Shown: positions 40,420 through 50,072 of the stretch, in pieces | How positions within the stretch are numbered: the stretch's first letter is position 1 | How the letters are laid out: every line of letters begins with the position of its first letter | From: RYN-122 sp963761655 | GTDB lineage: Bacteria; Actinomycetota; Actinomycetes; Mycobacteriales; SCTD01 | Assembly: GCA_963761655.1 (NCBI GenBank) | Contig: CAVXHI010000002.1 | Span: 372,001 to 436,000 of the forward strand | DNA length: 64,000 bases | Direction of reading: 5' to 3' | Translations under genes and position numbers: made by a program | The notes under the pieces: generated by a model | Told to the model about the DNA's origin: nothing | The model's database searches: none | The model's input: only the letters and a program-made list of their open reading frames with translations

Positions 40420-43102
40420 GTGACCGCTCGCCGCCCTGCCGCCCTGCTCGTGTCCGCCCTCGCCGTCTGCGCCCTCGCGGCGCCCGGCTCGGCGGCGTCG
40501 CCCGCCTACGTCGCCGACTCCGGCGGCTTCCGCTCCGTGCTGTCCTACGGGCAGGGGGAGACGACCGACGCCGCCGAGCTCGCGGCCAACGTCGCCGGCG
40601 ACGCCGTCCCCGAGAGCTTCACGAACCAGGCCGGCCTGTACAACGCCGGGATCGCGTCGTCGGACCCGACCGCGCTCTACAAGGACTCCTCGTTCAAGCC
40701 CGAGAGCGCCGGCGGGGACCTCACCAGCCCGCGCACCGGCGTCCGGATCCTGCGCGACGACACCTACGCCGTCCCGCGCATCTACGGCGACACCCGCGCC
40801 GACGCCATGTTCGGAGCCGGGTACGCCGTCGCGCAGGACCGCCTGTTCTTCATGGACGTCCTGCGCCGCACCGCCGAGGGCCGGCTCTCCGGCCTGCTCG
40901 GTCCGGACGCCGCCGCGGGCGACTCGGCCGCGCTCGGCACGCTCGACCTGTCCGCGGAGGAGCTGACGCAGGAGGTCCTGGACCTGCCGAAGACCAACGG
41001 CGAGGAGGGCGCCCGGGCGCTGCAGGACCTCGAGGACTACGTCGACGGCGTCAACGCCTACATCTCCGCGGCCCAGACCGACCCGCGCCTGCTGCCCGGC
41101 GAGTACCCCGCCCTCGGCGCGATGCCCGAGACCTGGACGCTCGCCGACACCGCCGCCACCGGGTACCTGCTGATCGGGCAGTTCACCGCCTTCGGCAACA
41201 CCGAGACGCAGCAGTCGATGATCCTCGCCGCCCTGCAGAAGAAGCTCGGGGCGGCCAAGGGCGCCGCCGTCTACGCCGACCTGCGCCGCGCGGAGGACCC
41301 CGAGACGACCTTCACCACGCCCGAGCGCTTCCTGTCCGACGACCCCGGCAAGGTCGACCCGAAGGCGCGCGCCGTCGTCGACCCCGGCTCGTACGCCCTG
41401 CGCGACGCCGTGGGCGAGGCGCCGTCGTCGTCGTCTCTCGTCGTCGTTCCCGTCCTGGGCGCAGGACATGGCCGTGAAGGGGCTGGGGCTCGAGAAGCAC
41501 GCGTCCAACGCCGTGCTCGTCTCGGCGAAGAACAGCGTCACCGGTCACCCGCTCGCCGTGACGGGGCCGCAGGTCGGCTACTACTCGCCGCAGATCCTCG
41601 TCGAGCAGGAGCTGCACGCTCCCGGCGTCCAGGTGTCCGGGATGACGTTCCCCGGCGCCGGCCCCTACCCGCTCATCGGGCACGGGCTGGACTTCTCCTG
41701 GACCGGCACCTCGGCGTTCGGCGACAACATCGACACCTTCGCCGAGCGGCTGTGCAACCCCGACGGCAGCGCCCCCACGAAGGCCTCGCGCCACTACCTC
41801 TACAAGGGCACCTGCACCGCCTTCACCAGCCGCGAGCAGCGCGTCCCGACCCCGCTGTCGCCGACGGCGATGCGGCCGCCCGGCGAGGTCGTGCTGACCA
41901 CGCTGCGCTCGGTCCACGGCCCGGTGCAGGGCTTCGGCACGGTCGGCGGCAAGCCGGTCGCCCTGACGTTCACCAGCGGCGTCTACAAGCAGGCCATCCG
42001 CTCGCTCGTCGCCTTCCAGCGGCTGGCCGAGAACCGGGTGACCTCCGCGGCGTCCTTCACCGAGGCGATGCGGCTGTTCACCGGCAACGAGAACTGGTTC
42101 TACGAGGACAGCCGCTCGATCGCGTGGCTGCAGTCCGGCCGCTTCCCGATGCGCACCCGGGGCGTCGACCTCGACGTCCCGACCTGGGGCACCGGTGCCT
42201 ACGACTGGCAGGGCTTCGACCCCGCGACGTTCCTGTACCGGCCCCTCCCGGCTTCGCGCAACCCTCGCGCCGTCGACCCCGCCCAGGGCTACCTCGTCTC
42301 CTGGAACAACCGCGCCGCCCCGGGCTGGAAGGCCGCGCCCGGCGTCTGGAGCTACGGCTCCTCGCAGCGCAGCAGCCTGCTCGAACTGCCGCTCAAGGGC
42401 CGGATCGCCAAGGGCAAGCTCGCCCTCGCCGACGTCGCCAAGGTCAACGCCGGCGCCGGCACCCGCGACCTGCGCGGCTACGACGTCCTGCCCCAGCTGC
42501 TCGCCGTGCTCGGCACGCCGACGGCGGCGGACAAGCCGGTCGTCGACGCGCTCCGGGCCTGGCAGCGCAGCGGTGGCCACCGCCGCAGCGTCTCGGGCGC
42601 CGAGGCCTACGACCAGAGCGCGGCCGTGCTCGCGTTCGACGCCTGGTGGCCCAAGGTCGTCTCGGGCGTGTTCACCCCCGTGCTCGGCAGCAGCATCCTC
42701 GGACAGGTCGGCCGCGACGAGCTGCTCCCGCTCGACGCCGCGCCGACGGCGCAGGGCTTCTTCGGCGGCTGGCAGAGCCAGGTCAAGTCCGACCTGCGAC
42801 GCGTGCTCGGCCAGCCGGTGCGTGGCGGCCAGAGCCGCACGTACTGCGGCGGCGGGGACAGGGCGCGCTGCCGCGCGGTCCTGCTGAGCGGGCTGCGCTC
42901 CGCGGTGGCCCAGGTCGCCAAGGAGCAGGGGACCGCCGCCCTCGAGCAGTGGAAGAAGCCGGTGCTCTGCCCGGACGCGCCCGGCACCTGCGACAACATC
43001 GTCCCGACGGTCGCCGGCGCCGTCGCGACTCCGCCCCAGCCCTGGCAGAACCGCGGCAGCTACCAGCAGGCGGTGTCGATCACGGGTCGGGTCGCCCGCT
43101 AG
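40420..43102 (+). pseudogene. Penicillin acylase family (Ntn-hydrolase) protein, secreted, frameshifted
   Basis: Corrected length about 893 residues: signal peptide RRPAALLVSALAVCALAAPGSAA, alpha-like part with DTYAVPRIYGDTRADAMFGAGYAVAQDRLFFMDVLRR, a Ser-rich spacer, and a beta part whose nucleophile Ser should be that of KHASNAVLVSAKNS (about 41504), followed by NPDGS... and VSWNNR. One extra base at about 41437, in a TCG-rich run (TCGTCGTCGTCTCTCGTCGTCG), breaks the frame 22 codons before that Ser; downstream continues open to 43102. Family members cut amide bonds of beta-lactams, acyl-homoserine lactones or other N-acyl compounds. A GTG start at 40420 follows AGGA. Error or real decay cannot be told apart here. 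Confidence 0.83.
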
Positions 43103-43770
43103 TCCGGCGGGCGGGGGAACGGGCGTCCACCCCGGCGCAGCCGCCCCAGACCGGGGACGGGACGGCCTCCGGGGTACTCGTCCGCGGCCCGGCCGCTGAC
43201 CAGCTGGTAGGCGACCGGGCCGGCCACGACGACCGCGACCAGGCTCAGCAGGATCGCCAGCAGGCCCAGCAGCGCGTCGGGGACGACGTCGGCAAGGGCG
43301 ACGAGCAGAGCGGTCACCAGCACCAGGGCGAGGGCGGGGGCGACGGCCGCGCACAGGGTCGCGAGCAGGACGACGGCGTTCCGGTCACGCACCTGCGGGT
43401 CGCCCGTCGGGGCCGTGACGTCGGCGACCGCTCTCCCGGCCGTCCGCAGGTCCCCGCCGCGGGGCGCCGAGGCGTCCGGCGCGGGAGCCGTGCGCCGACG
43501 GACGGCGCTCACCACGAGCAGGAGCAGCAGGAGCGAGCCGACACCGCCGAGGGCGACACCGCCCACGAACACCGGGGCCGCGACGGCGTCGGTCCGGGCC
43601 GCCGCCCCGCTCGCCCGGGCGGCCGCCGCCGTCAGGAGGGTGCCGCCGTAGGAGCCGCCCAGCACCGCGCCGACGACGGCGAGCCCGAAGAGCGCGTCGA
43701 CCCACCCGCTGCCCCGTTCGGCGGGGGGCCTGCGGCGCGGGGTGGGGCCGGGACGGCGTCTGCGGCTCAC
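43099..43770 (-). CDS. Four-helix membrane protein, unknown function
   Basis: A 223-residue protein with about four hydrophobic segments: WVDALFGLAVVGAVLGGSYGGTLL, VAAPVFVGGVALGGVGSLLLLLLVV, AVVLLATLCAAVAPALALVLVTALLVALADVV and ALLGLLAILLSLVAVVVAGPVAYQLV; Arg/Pro-rich ends. I do not recognise a family. GTG start 43770 is read from GTG AGC CGC. Stop overlaps that of the acylase gene by four bases (convergent). Confidence 0.65.
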   Translation of the reverse strand: MSRRRRPGPTPRRRPPAERGSGWVDALFGLAVVGAVLGGSYGGTLLTAAAARASGAAARTDAVAAPVFVGGVALGGVGSLLLLLLVVSAVRRRTAPAPDASAPRGGDLRTAGRAVADVTAPTGDPQVRDRNAVVLLATLCAAVAPALALVLVTALLVALADVVPDALLGLLAILLSLVAVVVAGPVAYQLVSGRAADEYPGGRPVPGLGRLRRGGRPFPRPPD

Positions 43771-43798
43771 GCGGCCATGCTGCCGCAGCGGGCGCTGG

Positions 43799-44095
43799 TC
43801 AGGACTGGGGCGCCTTGAAGGGGTCGTGCTCGGCCAGCATCTTCTCGAGGCGGGCCTCGTCGACGCGGCTCCACACGGCGTTGGCCTCGTGCTGGTCACG
43901 GAGCGTCTTGGCGAGGGTGAACGCCGACGTCACGACGTACAGCAGACCGAGGGCGAGGAAGGCGCGCACCCACCGGTCGACCGGCAGGTAGGCGATGCCG
44001 ACCAGGACGGAGACCGTGGAGACGGCGAAGGACAGGACGGCCTGCAGCTGGTAGGCGGCGGTGGTGCGGACGGGGTTCGGGGGCGGGTTCGTCAT
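43799..44095 (-). CDS. YiaA/YiaB-type small membrane protein
   Basis: A 98-residue protein: VRTTAAYQLQAVLSFAVSTVSVLVGIAYLPVDRWVRAFLALGLLYVVTSAFTLAKTLRDQHEA has two helices and the conserved 'AFTLAKTLRDxHE' tail seen in YiaAB two-helix domain proteins. The rest is a short acidic/basic tail. Function unknown; the family is common in actinomycetes. 29 bases upstream of the next minus-strand gene. Confidence 0.75.
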   Translation of the reverse strand: MTNPPPNPVRTTAAYQLQAVLSFAVSTVSVLVGIAYLPVDRWVRAFLALGLLYVVTSAFTLAKTLRDQHEANAVWSRVDEARLEKMLAEHDPFKAPQS

Positions 44096-44138
44096 GGCCA
44101 CAGCCTGTCCGGACGCCGGCCCCGGCACCTGAGCAGGA

Positions 44139-45056
44139 CTACTCGTCCTCCTCCTTCTTCGCCCGCTTCCTCAGCCGCCCGACGCCGGGCAGGCCGGACA
44201 GGACGTCGTGCACGTCGTCGAGCAGACCGAGCACGTCGTGCAGGTCGGGGGCGACGTCCTCGAGGGTGCGCAGCAGGGGGAGCACCTCGCCGTCGACCGT
44301 GTCGAGCAGGGTCGGGAGGCGGTCGAGCAGGCTGATCGCCGCCTGGACCTCCTCGGGGCTGAGGGAGTCGGCCAGCTGCTTCAGCACCGGCAGCAGCTGC
44401 TCGGTCACCGGGGCGACCTCGTCGAGCAGGGTCTGCGCGGTGGCGAGGACACCGGCCGCGACGTCGACCTGCGTGCGGGCGCCCTCCAGGACCCCGCCGA
44501 CCTCCACGATCCGCCGGTCCGCGCCCGCGACGACCGTGCCGACCTCGTCGATCCGCCGCTGTGCGCCCGTGATGACCGGGTCGATCCGCTCGACGGTCTG
44601 CTCGGCGCGGGTGATGACGGGGTCGATCCGGTCCACTGTGGTCGCGGCGCGGGTGATGACCGGGTCGATCCGCTCGACGGTGTGCTCGGCGCGGGTGATG
44701 ACGGGGTCGATCCGGTCCACCGTGGTCGAGGCGCGGTCGATCACCGGGTCGATCCGCTCCACGGTGTTCTCGACCCGCCCCACCACCGGGTCCACGCGCA
44801 CCAGCAGCGCGTCGGCGTCCCCCGCGGTCGTCTCGAGCCGCGTCACGACGGCCTCGGCCCGGTCCAGCAGACCGTCGACGCGGGTCAGCGTGCTGCCGAG
44901 GCCGTCGAGCAGGGCCCCGGCCTGGAGGGCCGCCCGCTCGACCTGGGGCAGCAGCGCGAGGCCGGCGCCGGCGGCCCGGCCGAGGACGGCCGCCGCGGCG
45001 GCGAGGTCGCGGACGGCGCCGACGACGTCGGACGGTCCGGGCAGGGGCAGGCGCAC
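44139..45056 (-). CDS. Helical repeat protein with 14-residue repeats, unknown function
   Basis: A 305-residue, likely soluble and mostly helical protein. From about residue 90 to 200 it is built of eight 14-residue units of the type V-(E/D)-R-I-D-P-V-I-T-R-A-x-x-T; the four best are VERIDPVITRAEHT, VERIDPVITRAATT-like and VDRIDPVITRAEQT forms in alternation. Spacing of V/I/A fits a long amphipathic helix or coiled coil, like apolipoprotein- or tapemeasure-type rods. The last 90 residues are heptad-like (LLPVLKQLADSLSPEEVQAAISLLDRLPTLLDTVDGE...). Acid-basic C-terminus KRAKKEEDE. No signal peptide. Family unknown to me; possibly a cytoplasmic scaffold. Confidence 0.75.
   Translation of the reverse strand: MRLPLPGPSDVVGAVRDLAAAAAVLGRAAGAGLALLPQVERAALQAGALLDGLGSTLTRVDGLLDRAEAVVTRLETTAGDADALLVRVDPVVGRVENTVERIDPVIDRASTTVDRIDPVITRAEHTVERIDPVITRAATTVDRIDPVITRAEQTVERIDPVITGAQRRIDEVGTVVAGADRRIVEVGGVLEGARTQVDVAAGVLATAQTLLDEVAPVTEQLLPVLKQLADSLSPEEVQAAISLLDRLPTLLDTVDGEVLPLLRTLEDVAPDLHDVLGLLDDVHDVLSGLPGVGRLRKRAKKEEDE
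44569..44736. repeat. 84-bp tandem DNA repeat (two near-perfect units) inside the repeat-protein gene
   Basis: Units 44569-44652 and 44653-44736 differ at only three of 84 positions. Each unit encodes two 14-residue protein repeats. Degenerate units extend on both sides. Near identity at the DNA level indicates recent duplication or gene conversion, so copy number may vary between strains, and short-read assembly may collapse or expand it. Confidence 0.85.
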
Positions 45057-45115
45057 GAGGTGACCTCTTCGACGGGTGCCGGTGCCCTACCCCGGCCTGG
45101 GGAAGGGTCACCCGC

Positions 45116-46363
45116 GTGCGCACCCTGACCGACACCGCCCTGTCCGCCGCCCTCGCGGCCCTGCCCCCCGGCCCCGAGGGCCCTCGCGTCGTCGTGAGCG
45201 GGAACCACGCCGTGCCGTGGGAGGTCCTGCGGCTGCTCGACGCCGCCCTCGAGCGCTACCGGCTGTTCCTGCTCAACCCGCCCGTCGGTGTCCCCGACCG
45301 CGACGGCGTCGTGCTCGAGACCCCGTTCGTCGGCCCCGGCGCCCGCGACAGCAACCGGCTCGCGTACGTCCCGGCCCGGCTGTCCCTCGTGCCGACCCTG
45401 TTCCAGACCACGCGGCCGCCCGACGTCGTCGTCGTGCACACCAGCGCCCCGCACGACGGGACGGTCAGCCTCGGCACCGAGGTGAACGTCCTGCCGGCCG
45501 CCCTCGACGCGGTGCGCGCCCGCGGCGGGCTCGTGGTGGCGCAGGTGAACCGGGCGATGCCCTACACCTACGGCGACGCCGTGCTGGCGCTCGAGGAGGT
45601 CGACCTCGCGATGGAGGTCGACGTCCCGCTGGTCAGCCCCGCGCCGCGCGTCCCCGACGACACCAGCAGGCAGATCGGCGAGCGCGTGGCGGGCCTCGTG
45701 GCGGACGGCGCGACGCTGCAGCTCGGGATCGGGGGCGTGCCGGACGCGACGCTGTCGGCGCTCACCGGGCGGCGCGGACTGCGGGTGTGGACCGAGATGG
45801 TGAGCGACGGGCTGCTCGCCCTGGACCGGGCGGGTGCGCTGGACCCGGAGGCGCTCGTGACGACCAGCTTCCTGTTCGGCAGCCCGGACCTGTACGCCTG
45901 GGTCGACCGCAACCCGCGGGTGCGGGTGCTGCGCACGGAGACCACGAACGACCCGGGCCTGATCGCCAAGCAGCGGCAGATGACGAGCATCAACACCGCC
46001 CTGCAGGTCGACCTGTTCGCCCAGGCCAACGCCAGCCGGCGCCCGGACCGGCCGGGCAGGGTCTACAGCGGCTTCGGCGGACAGACGGACTTCATCGTCG
46101 GCGCCCTGCACAGCCCCGGCGGGCGGGCGGTCATCGCGCTGCCGAGCGTCCACCCGCGGGCCCAGGTGTCGACGGTCGTCCCCCTGCTGCAGGCACCGGC
46201 GACCAGCTTCCAGCACTCGCACATCGTCAGCGAGCAGGGCGTCGCGCAGGTGTGGGGCTGCGACCAGGCGCAGCAGGCGTCGGGGATCGTCGAGCAGGTG
46301 GCGCACCCGAGCGTGCGTGACGCGCTGCGGGAGGCGGCGGGCGCCCTGGGGCTGCCGCTGTAG
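45116..46363 (+). CDS. Acetyl-CoA hydrolase/transferase family CoA-transferase
   Basis: A 415-residue protein: LNPPVGVPDRDGVVLETPFVG, VVVHTSAPHDGTVSLGTEVNVLPA, LQLGIGGVPDATLSALTGRRGLRVWTEMVSDGLLAL, SINTALQVDLFAQANAS and VYSGFGGQTDFIVGALHSPGGRAVIALPS fit the 4-hydroxybutyrate/acetyl-CoA hydrolase group (AcoAH fold). These enzymes swap CoA between acetate, succinate and other acids. Many relatives have EVDL where this has QVDL; the effect is not known. Short intergenic gap (59 bases) separates it from the divergent repeat-protein gene; it is convergent with the DHFR-like gene with no spacing. Confidence 0.83.
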   Translation: MRTLTDTALSAALAALPPGPEGPRVVVSGNHAVPWEVLRLLDAALERYRLFLLNPPVGVPDRDGVVLETPFVGPGARDSNRLAYVPARLSLVPTLFQTTRPPDVVVVHTSAPHDGTVSLGTEVNVLPAALDAVRARGGLVVAQVNRAMPYTYGDAVLALEEVDLAMEVDVPLVSPAPRVPDDTSRQIGERVAGLVADGATLQLGIGGVPDATLSALTGRRGLRVWTEMVSDGLLALDRAGALDPEALVTTSFLFGSPDLYAWVDRNPRVRVLRTETTNDPGLIAKQRQMTSINTALQVDLFAQANASRRPDRPGRVYSGFGGQTDFIVGALHSPGGRAVIALPSVHPRAQVSTVVPLLQAPATSFQHSHIVSEQGVAQVWGCDQAQQASGIVEQVAHPSVRDALREAAGALGLPL

Positions 46364-46927
46364 TCAGCGCACCACGCGGTGGTGCAGCGCGACGACGCCG
46401 CAGCCGAAGGTCCGGCTGCCGACCAGCTGCAGGTCCTCGTGGCGTCCGGCCTGCGGGAAGAACGGCGTGCCGCCGCCCACGAGGACGGGGTGCACGCGCA
46501 CCCGGTACTCGTCGACGAGCCCGAGCGCCGCGGCCTCGGCGACCAGGGTCGGGCCGCCGATCCCGATGTCTCCGTCGCGGGGGTCGGCACGCAGCCGGGC
46601 GATCTCCTCCGCGACCGTCCCGCTGGCCAGCCGCGCGTTGCCGACCACCGACGTGAGGGTCCGGGAGAAGACGACCTTCGGCAGGGCCGTCCACAGGGCG
46701 GTCCAGACGCGCTCGTCGTCGTCGAGGCCGGGCTCCTGGTCGGCCGTCTCCCAGAAGAGCATCGTCTCGTAGAGACGTCGGCCGAGCAGGTGGACGCCGA
46801 GGCCGCGCACCTCGTCGATCGCGGACCGGAAGACCTCGGGGTCGGGAGTGGCCCAGGCGAACCCGCCGTCGGGGTCGACGGCGTAGCCGTCCAGGGAGAC
46901 GCCGAGGGAGCAGGTGACCGCACGCAC
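46364..46927 (-). CDS. RibD C-terminal / dihydrofolate-reductase-like reductase
   Basis: A 187-residue protein with the RibD_C/DHFR-like signature: SLDGYAVDPDGGFAWATPDPEV, VHLLGRRLYETMLFWE, KVVFSRTLTSV, DIGIGGPTLVAEAAALGLVDEYRVRVHPVLVGGGTPFFP. Family members reduce pyrimidine or pteridine-type compounds with NADPH. GTG start 46927. Adjacent to the carboxylase gene (16 bases), on the same strand and downstream of it, so possibly in the same transcript. Confidence 0.88.
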   Translation of the reverse strand: MRAVTCSLGVSLDGYAVDPDGGFAWATPDPEVFRSAIDEVRGLGVHLLGRRLYETMLFWETADQEPGLDDDERVWTALWTALPKVVFSRTLTSVVGNARLASGTVAEEIARLRADPRDGDIGIGGPTLVAEAAALGLVDEYRVRVHPVLVGGGTPFFPQAGRHEDLQLVGSRTFGCGVVALHHRVVR

Positions 46928-46943
46928 GACGCCGACCCTAGGG

Positions 46944-49900
46944 CTACCAGGCGTCCACCCACGGCAGCTTCTTGCCGGAGCGGGGTGCGGGCGGGGGAGC
47001 GGCGGCCAGGGCCTGGCTGACCAGCCGGCGGGTGTCGGCCGGGTCCACGACGGCGTCGATGTCGCCGTACGTCGCCACGGTGAGCACCTTGCTGCGCTCG
47101 TGGGCCAGGGCCACGAGCGAGTCGTACAGCGCGGCCGGGTCCTCGGCGGCCTCGAGCTCGCGGCGGAAGCCCAGCCGGACGGCGCCCTCGAGGCCCATCG
47201 CGCCCATCTCGCCGGCGGGCCAGGCGAGGGTGAGCAGCGGCTCGTGCGTGCTGCCGCCCATCATCGCCTGCGCCCCGAGCCCGTAGGCCTTGCGCAGCAC
47301 CACCGCGACCAGCGGCACGGTCAGGTTCGCGCCGACGACGAACAGCCGGCTGCAGTGCCGGACCAGCCCGGTCCGCTCGACCTCGGGCCCGACCATCATC
47401 CCGGGCGTGTCGACGAGCGACACGACCGGGACGTCGAACGCCTCGCACAGCTGCAGGAACCGGGCCGCCTTGTCCGCGCCGTCGCTGGTGATCGCGCCGC
47501 CGAGCGAGAGCGGGTCGTTGGCGAGCAGCCCGACCGGGCGGCCCTCGATCCGGGCGAGCGCGGTGACCATGCCCGGGCGCGAACGTCGGGCGCAGCTCGG
47601 TGACGCTCCCGGTGTCGGCGAGCAGGGTCACGACGTCGCGGACGGCGTAGGCGCGCTTGCGGTCCTCGGGCACGACGCCGCGCAGGAGGCGCTGGTCGGC
47701 GCACTCCCACGCCGCGGGCGGTCCCCGCGAGGTCGCCGAGCAGCCGGCGGGCCGGCGGCACGGCGGCGGCGTCGTCGGGGACGGCGACGTCGACCGAACC
47801 GGCGGCCAGGTGCACGGCCAGCGGCCCGACCTCCTCCGGCCGGAACACCCCGAGCCCGCCGCCCTCGATCATCGCCGGACCGCCCATGCCGAGGGTGGTG
47901 TCGGGCGTGGCGAGCACGAGGTCGGCGCTGCCCGCGATCGCGGCGTTGCCGGCGAAGCAGCGGCCCGACACGACGGCGATCCGGGGCACGAGCCCGGACA
48001 GGCGCCCCCACGCGGCGAAGGTCCGGCAGTCGAGCGCCGAGGCGACGGGCACGTCGGTGTCGCCGGGCCGGCCGCCCCCGCCCTCGGTGAACCAGACGGT
48101 GGGCAGCCGCTGCTTGGCGACCACGCCGAGGAACCGGTCGGTCTTGGCGTGGCCCGCGAAGCCCTGCGTGCCCGCCATGACCGTGTAGTCGTAGGACAGC
48201 ACCGCGACCGGGCGACCCTCCACGGTCGCGGTCCCGGCGACGATGCCGTCGGCCGGCGTCTGCTCGACCAGCTCGGCCTCCGGACGGCGGCTGCGCTGCG
48301 CCGCGACCAGCAGGCCGCCGTACTCGGTGAACGAGCCCGGGTCGACGAGGTCGGCGACGTTCTCCCTCGCCGTGCGCCGCCCGCGGGCGTGCACCTTCGC
48401 GACGGCGGCGGGCCGGGCGGCGTCCTCGAGCAGGGACAGCCTCCGGTGCACCTCGGCGAGGTCGGGGCGCACGGCGTCGAGGTCGACCGGCCCGGCGTGC
48501 TCCTCCTCGTCCTCGGCGGCACCGGGAGCGAGCCGGACCAGGGCGGTGCCCTCCGCGACCGTCTCTCCGACGACGGCGGCGACCGCTTCGACCCGGCCGG
48601 CCGCCGGCGCGGTGACGGCGTGCTCCATCTTCATGGCCTCGAGCAGCACGAGGACCTGCCCGCGTCGCACGACGTCGCCCGGGGCGACCCGGACCGCGAC
48701 CACGGTGCCCGACGTCGGCGCGGCCAGACCGTCGACGGGCGCGGCGTCGACGACGAGGGTCGGGAGCAGCTCGTCGAGCGTCGAGGTGGTCGCCCCGGCG
48801 CGGACCTCGGGGGCGACGAGCAGCGCCGCGAGCAGCGCCGCGTTGGTCTGCAGGCCGGGGGTCCGCAGCTCGGCGAGGGCGCGGCCGGCCCGGTCGAGCA
48901 GGGCGTCGAGGTCGGACCGGGGGGAGCTGACGACGACCTTCGCCAGGAGGGTGTCGAAGCGCGGGTCGGGCGACCAGCCGGGCGAGGCGGCCGTGTCCAC
49001 CCGCGTGCCCGGCCCGGAGGGCAGCTCGAGGCCGGTCAGCGTCCCGGTGGTCGGCACGGGTGTCCCGTCCGCCCGCACGTGCTCGGTCAGCACGCGCAGC
49101 TGCACGGCCGACCCGCGAACGGGTGGGCAGGTCGTGAGCCCGACGTCGGCCAGGGACGCGCCGAGGGCCACCTGCAGCTGGGCCACGACGAGGTCGACCC
49201 CGAGGACCTGCTCGGTCACGGTGTGCTCGACCTGCAGGCGCGGGTTCACCTCGAGGAACCAGTGCTCCCCGTCCCGCACCAGGAACTCGACCGTGCCGAG
49301 GCCGCGGTAGCCGGCGAGCAGCCGCACGGCGTCGTCGGCGAGGCGGACGCGCAGGGCCTCGGACAAGCGCAGGCGCAGGGGCGAGCTCGACGAGCTTCTG
49401 GCGCCGCCGCTGCAGGCTGCAGTCGCGGTCCCCGAGGGCGACGACGTCGGTGCCGTCGCCGAGGACCTGCACCTCCACGTGGCGGACGCCGGTGAGCAGC
49501 CGCTCGACGTGGACCTCGCCCGGCGCCTCGGCCCGGCAGCGCTCCACCGCCTCGTCGAGGTCCTCCAGGCGCTCGACGACGCGCATCCCCCGGCCGCCCC
49601 CGCCGCCCGCGGCCTTGACCACGACCGGCCCGTCGAGGAGCAGCGCCGCGGCGTCCCCACCGGCAGGGACGGGGATGCCGAGGGAGGCGGCGACGGCGCG
49701 GGCCGAGCTCTTGTCGCCCAGCCGGCGCAGGTCGTCCGCCGTCGGGCCGACCAGGACGAGGCCGGCCGCCGTCAGCGCGTCGGCGACGTCGGCGGACTCG
49801 GACAGGAACCCGTACCCGGGGTGCACGTGCGTGCAGGACGCACCGAGCGCCGCCGCGACCACGGCGTCGACGTCCAGGTAGGCGGACGGTCCGTCCCCGG

Positions 49901-50054
49901 GCAGCCGGACGGAGGCGGAGGCCCAGCGGGCGTGGGCGGCGTCGCTGCCGGCCGTGACCGCGACGGCGGGCAGGGACAGGTCGGCGGCTGCCCGGAGCAC
50001 CCGGACGGCCACCTCCCCGCGGTTGGCGACCAGCAGGCGGGGCGGGGGCAGCAT
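46944..50054 (-). pseudogene. Single-chain acyl-CoA carboxylase (BC-BCCP-CT), interrupted by three frameshifts
   Basis: Corrected length about 1035 residues. Biotin carboxylase: LLVANRGEVAVRVLRAAADL, CTHVHPGYGFLSE, KAAGGGGGRGMRVVE. Biotin attachment: EAMKMEHAVTAPAAG (Lys of MKM). Carboxyltransferase: GSFTEYGGLLVAAQ, AGRCFAGNAAIAGSADLVLATPDTTLGMGGPAMIEGGGLG, and the tail SLVDTPGMMVGPEVERTG...SGKKLPWVDAW. Frame changes at about 49380 (after KLVELAPAP), about 47715 (before WECADQRLLRGVV) and about 47580 (FAPG-MVTALARIEG, one extra G). BC-BCCP-CT order matches the single-chain long-chain acyl-CoA carboxylase of mycobacteria. Three single-base indels in GC runs within a well-conserved gene point to sequence error. 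ATG start 50054. Confidence 0.85.
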
Positions 50055-50072
50055 CTGCCGGACGCTAGGGGA

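Noticed and set aside
41425..41450. Phase-variable switch at the TCG tract of the acylase gene
   Set aside because: Slippage of a three-base unit keeps the frame; the break is one base, so an error or a point indel is simpler.
44139..45056. CRISPR-like array at the 84-bp repeat
   Set aside because: Repeats are contiguous, in-frame and coding, with no unique spacers.
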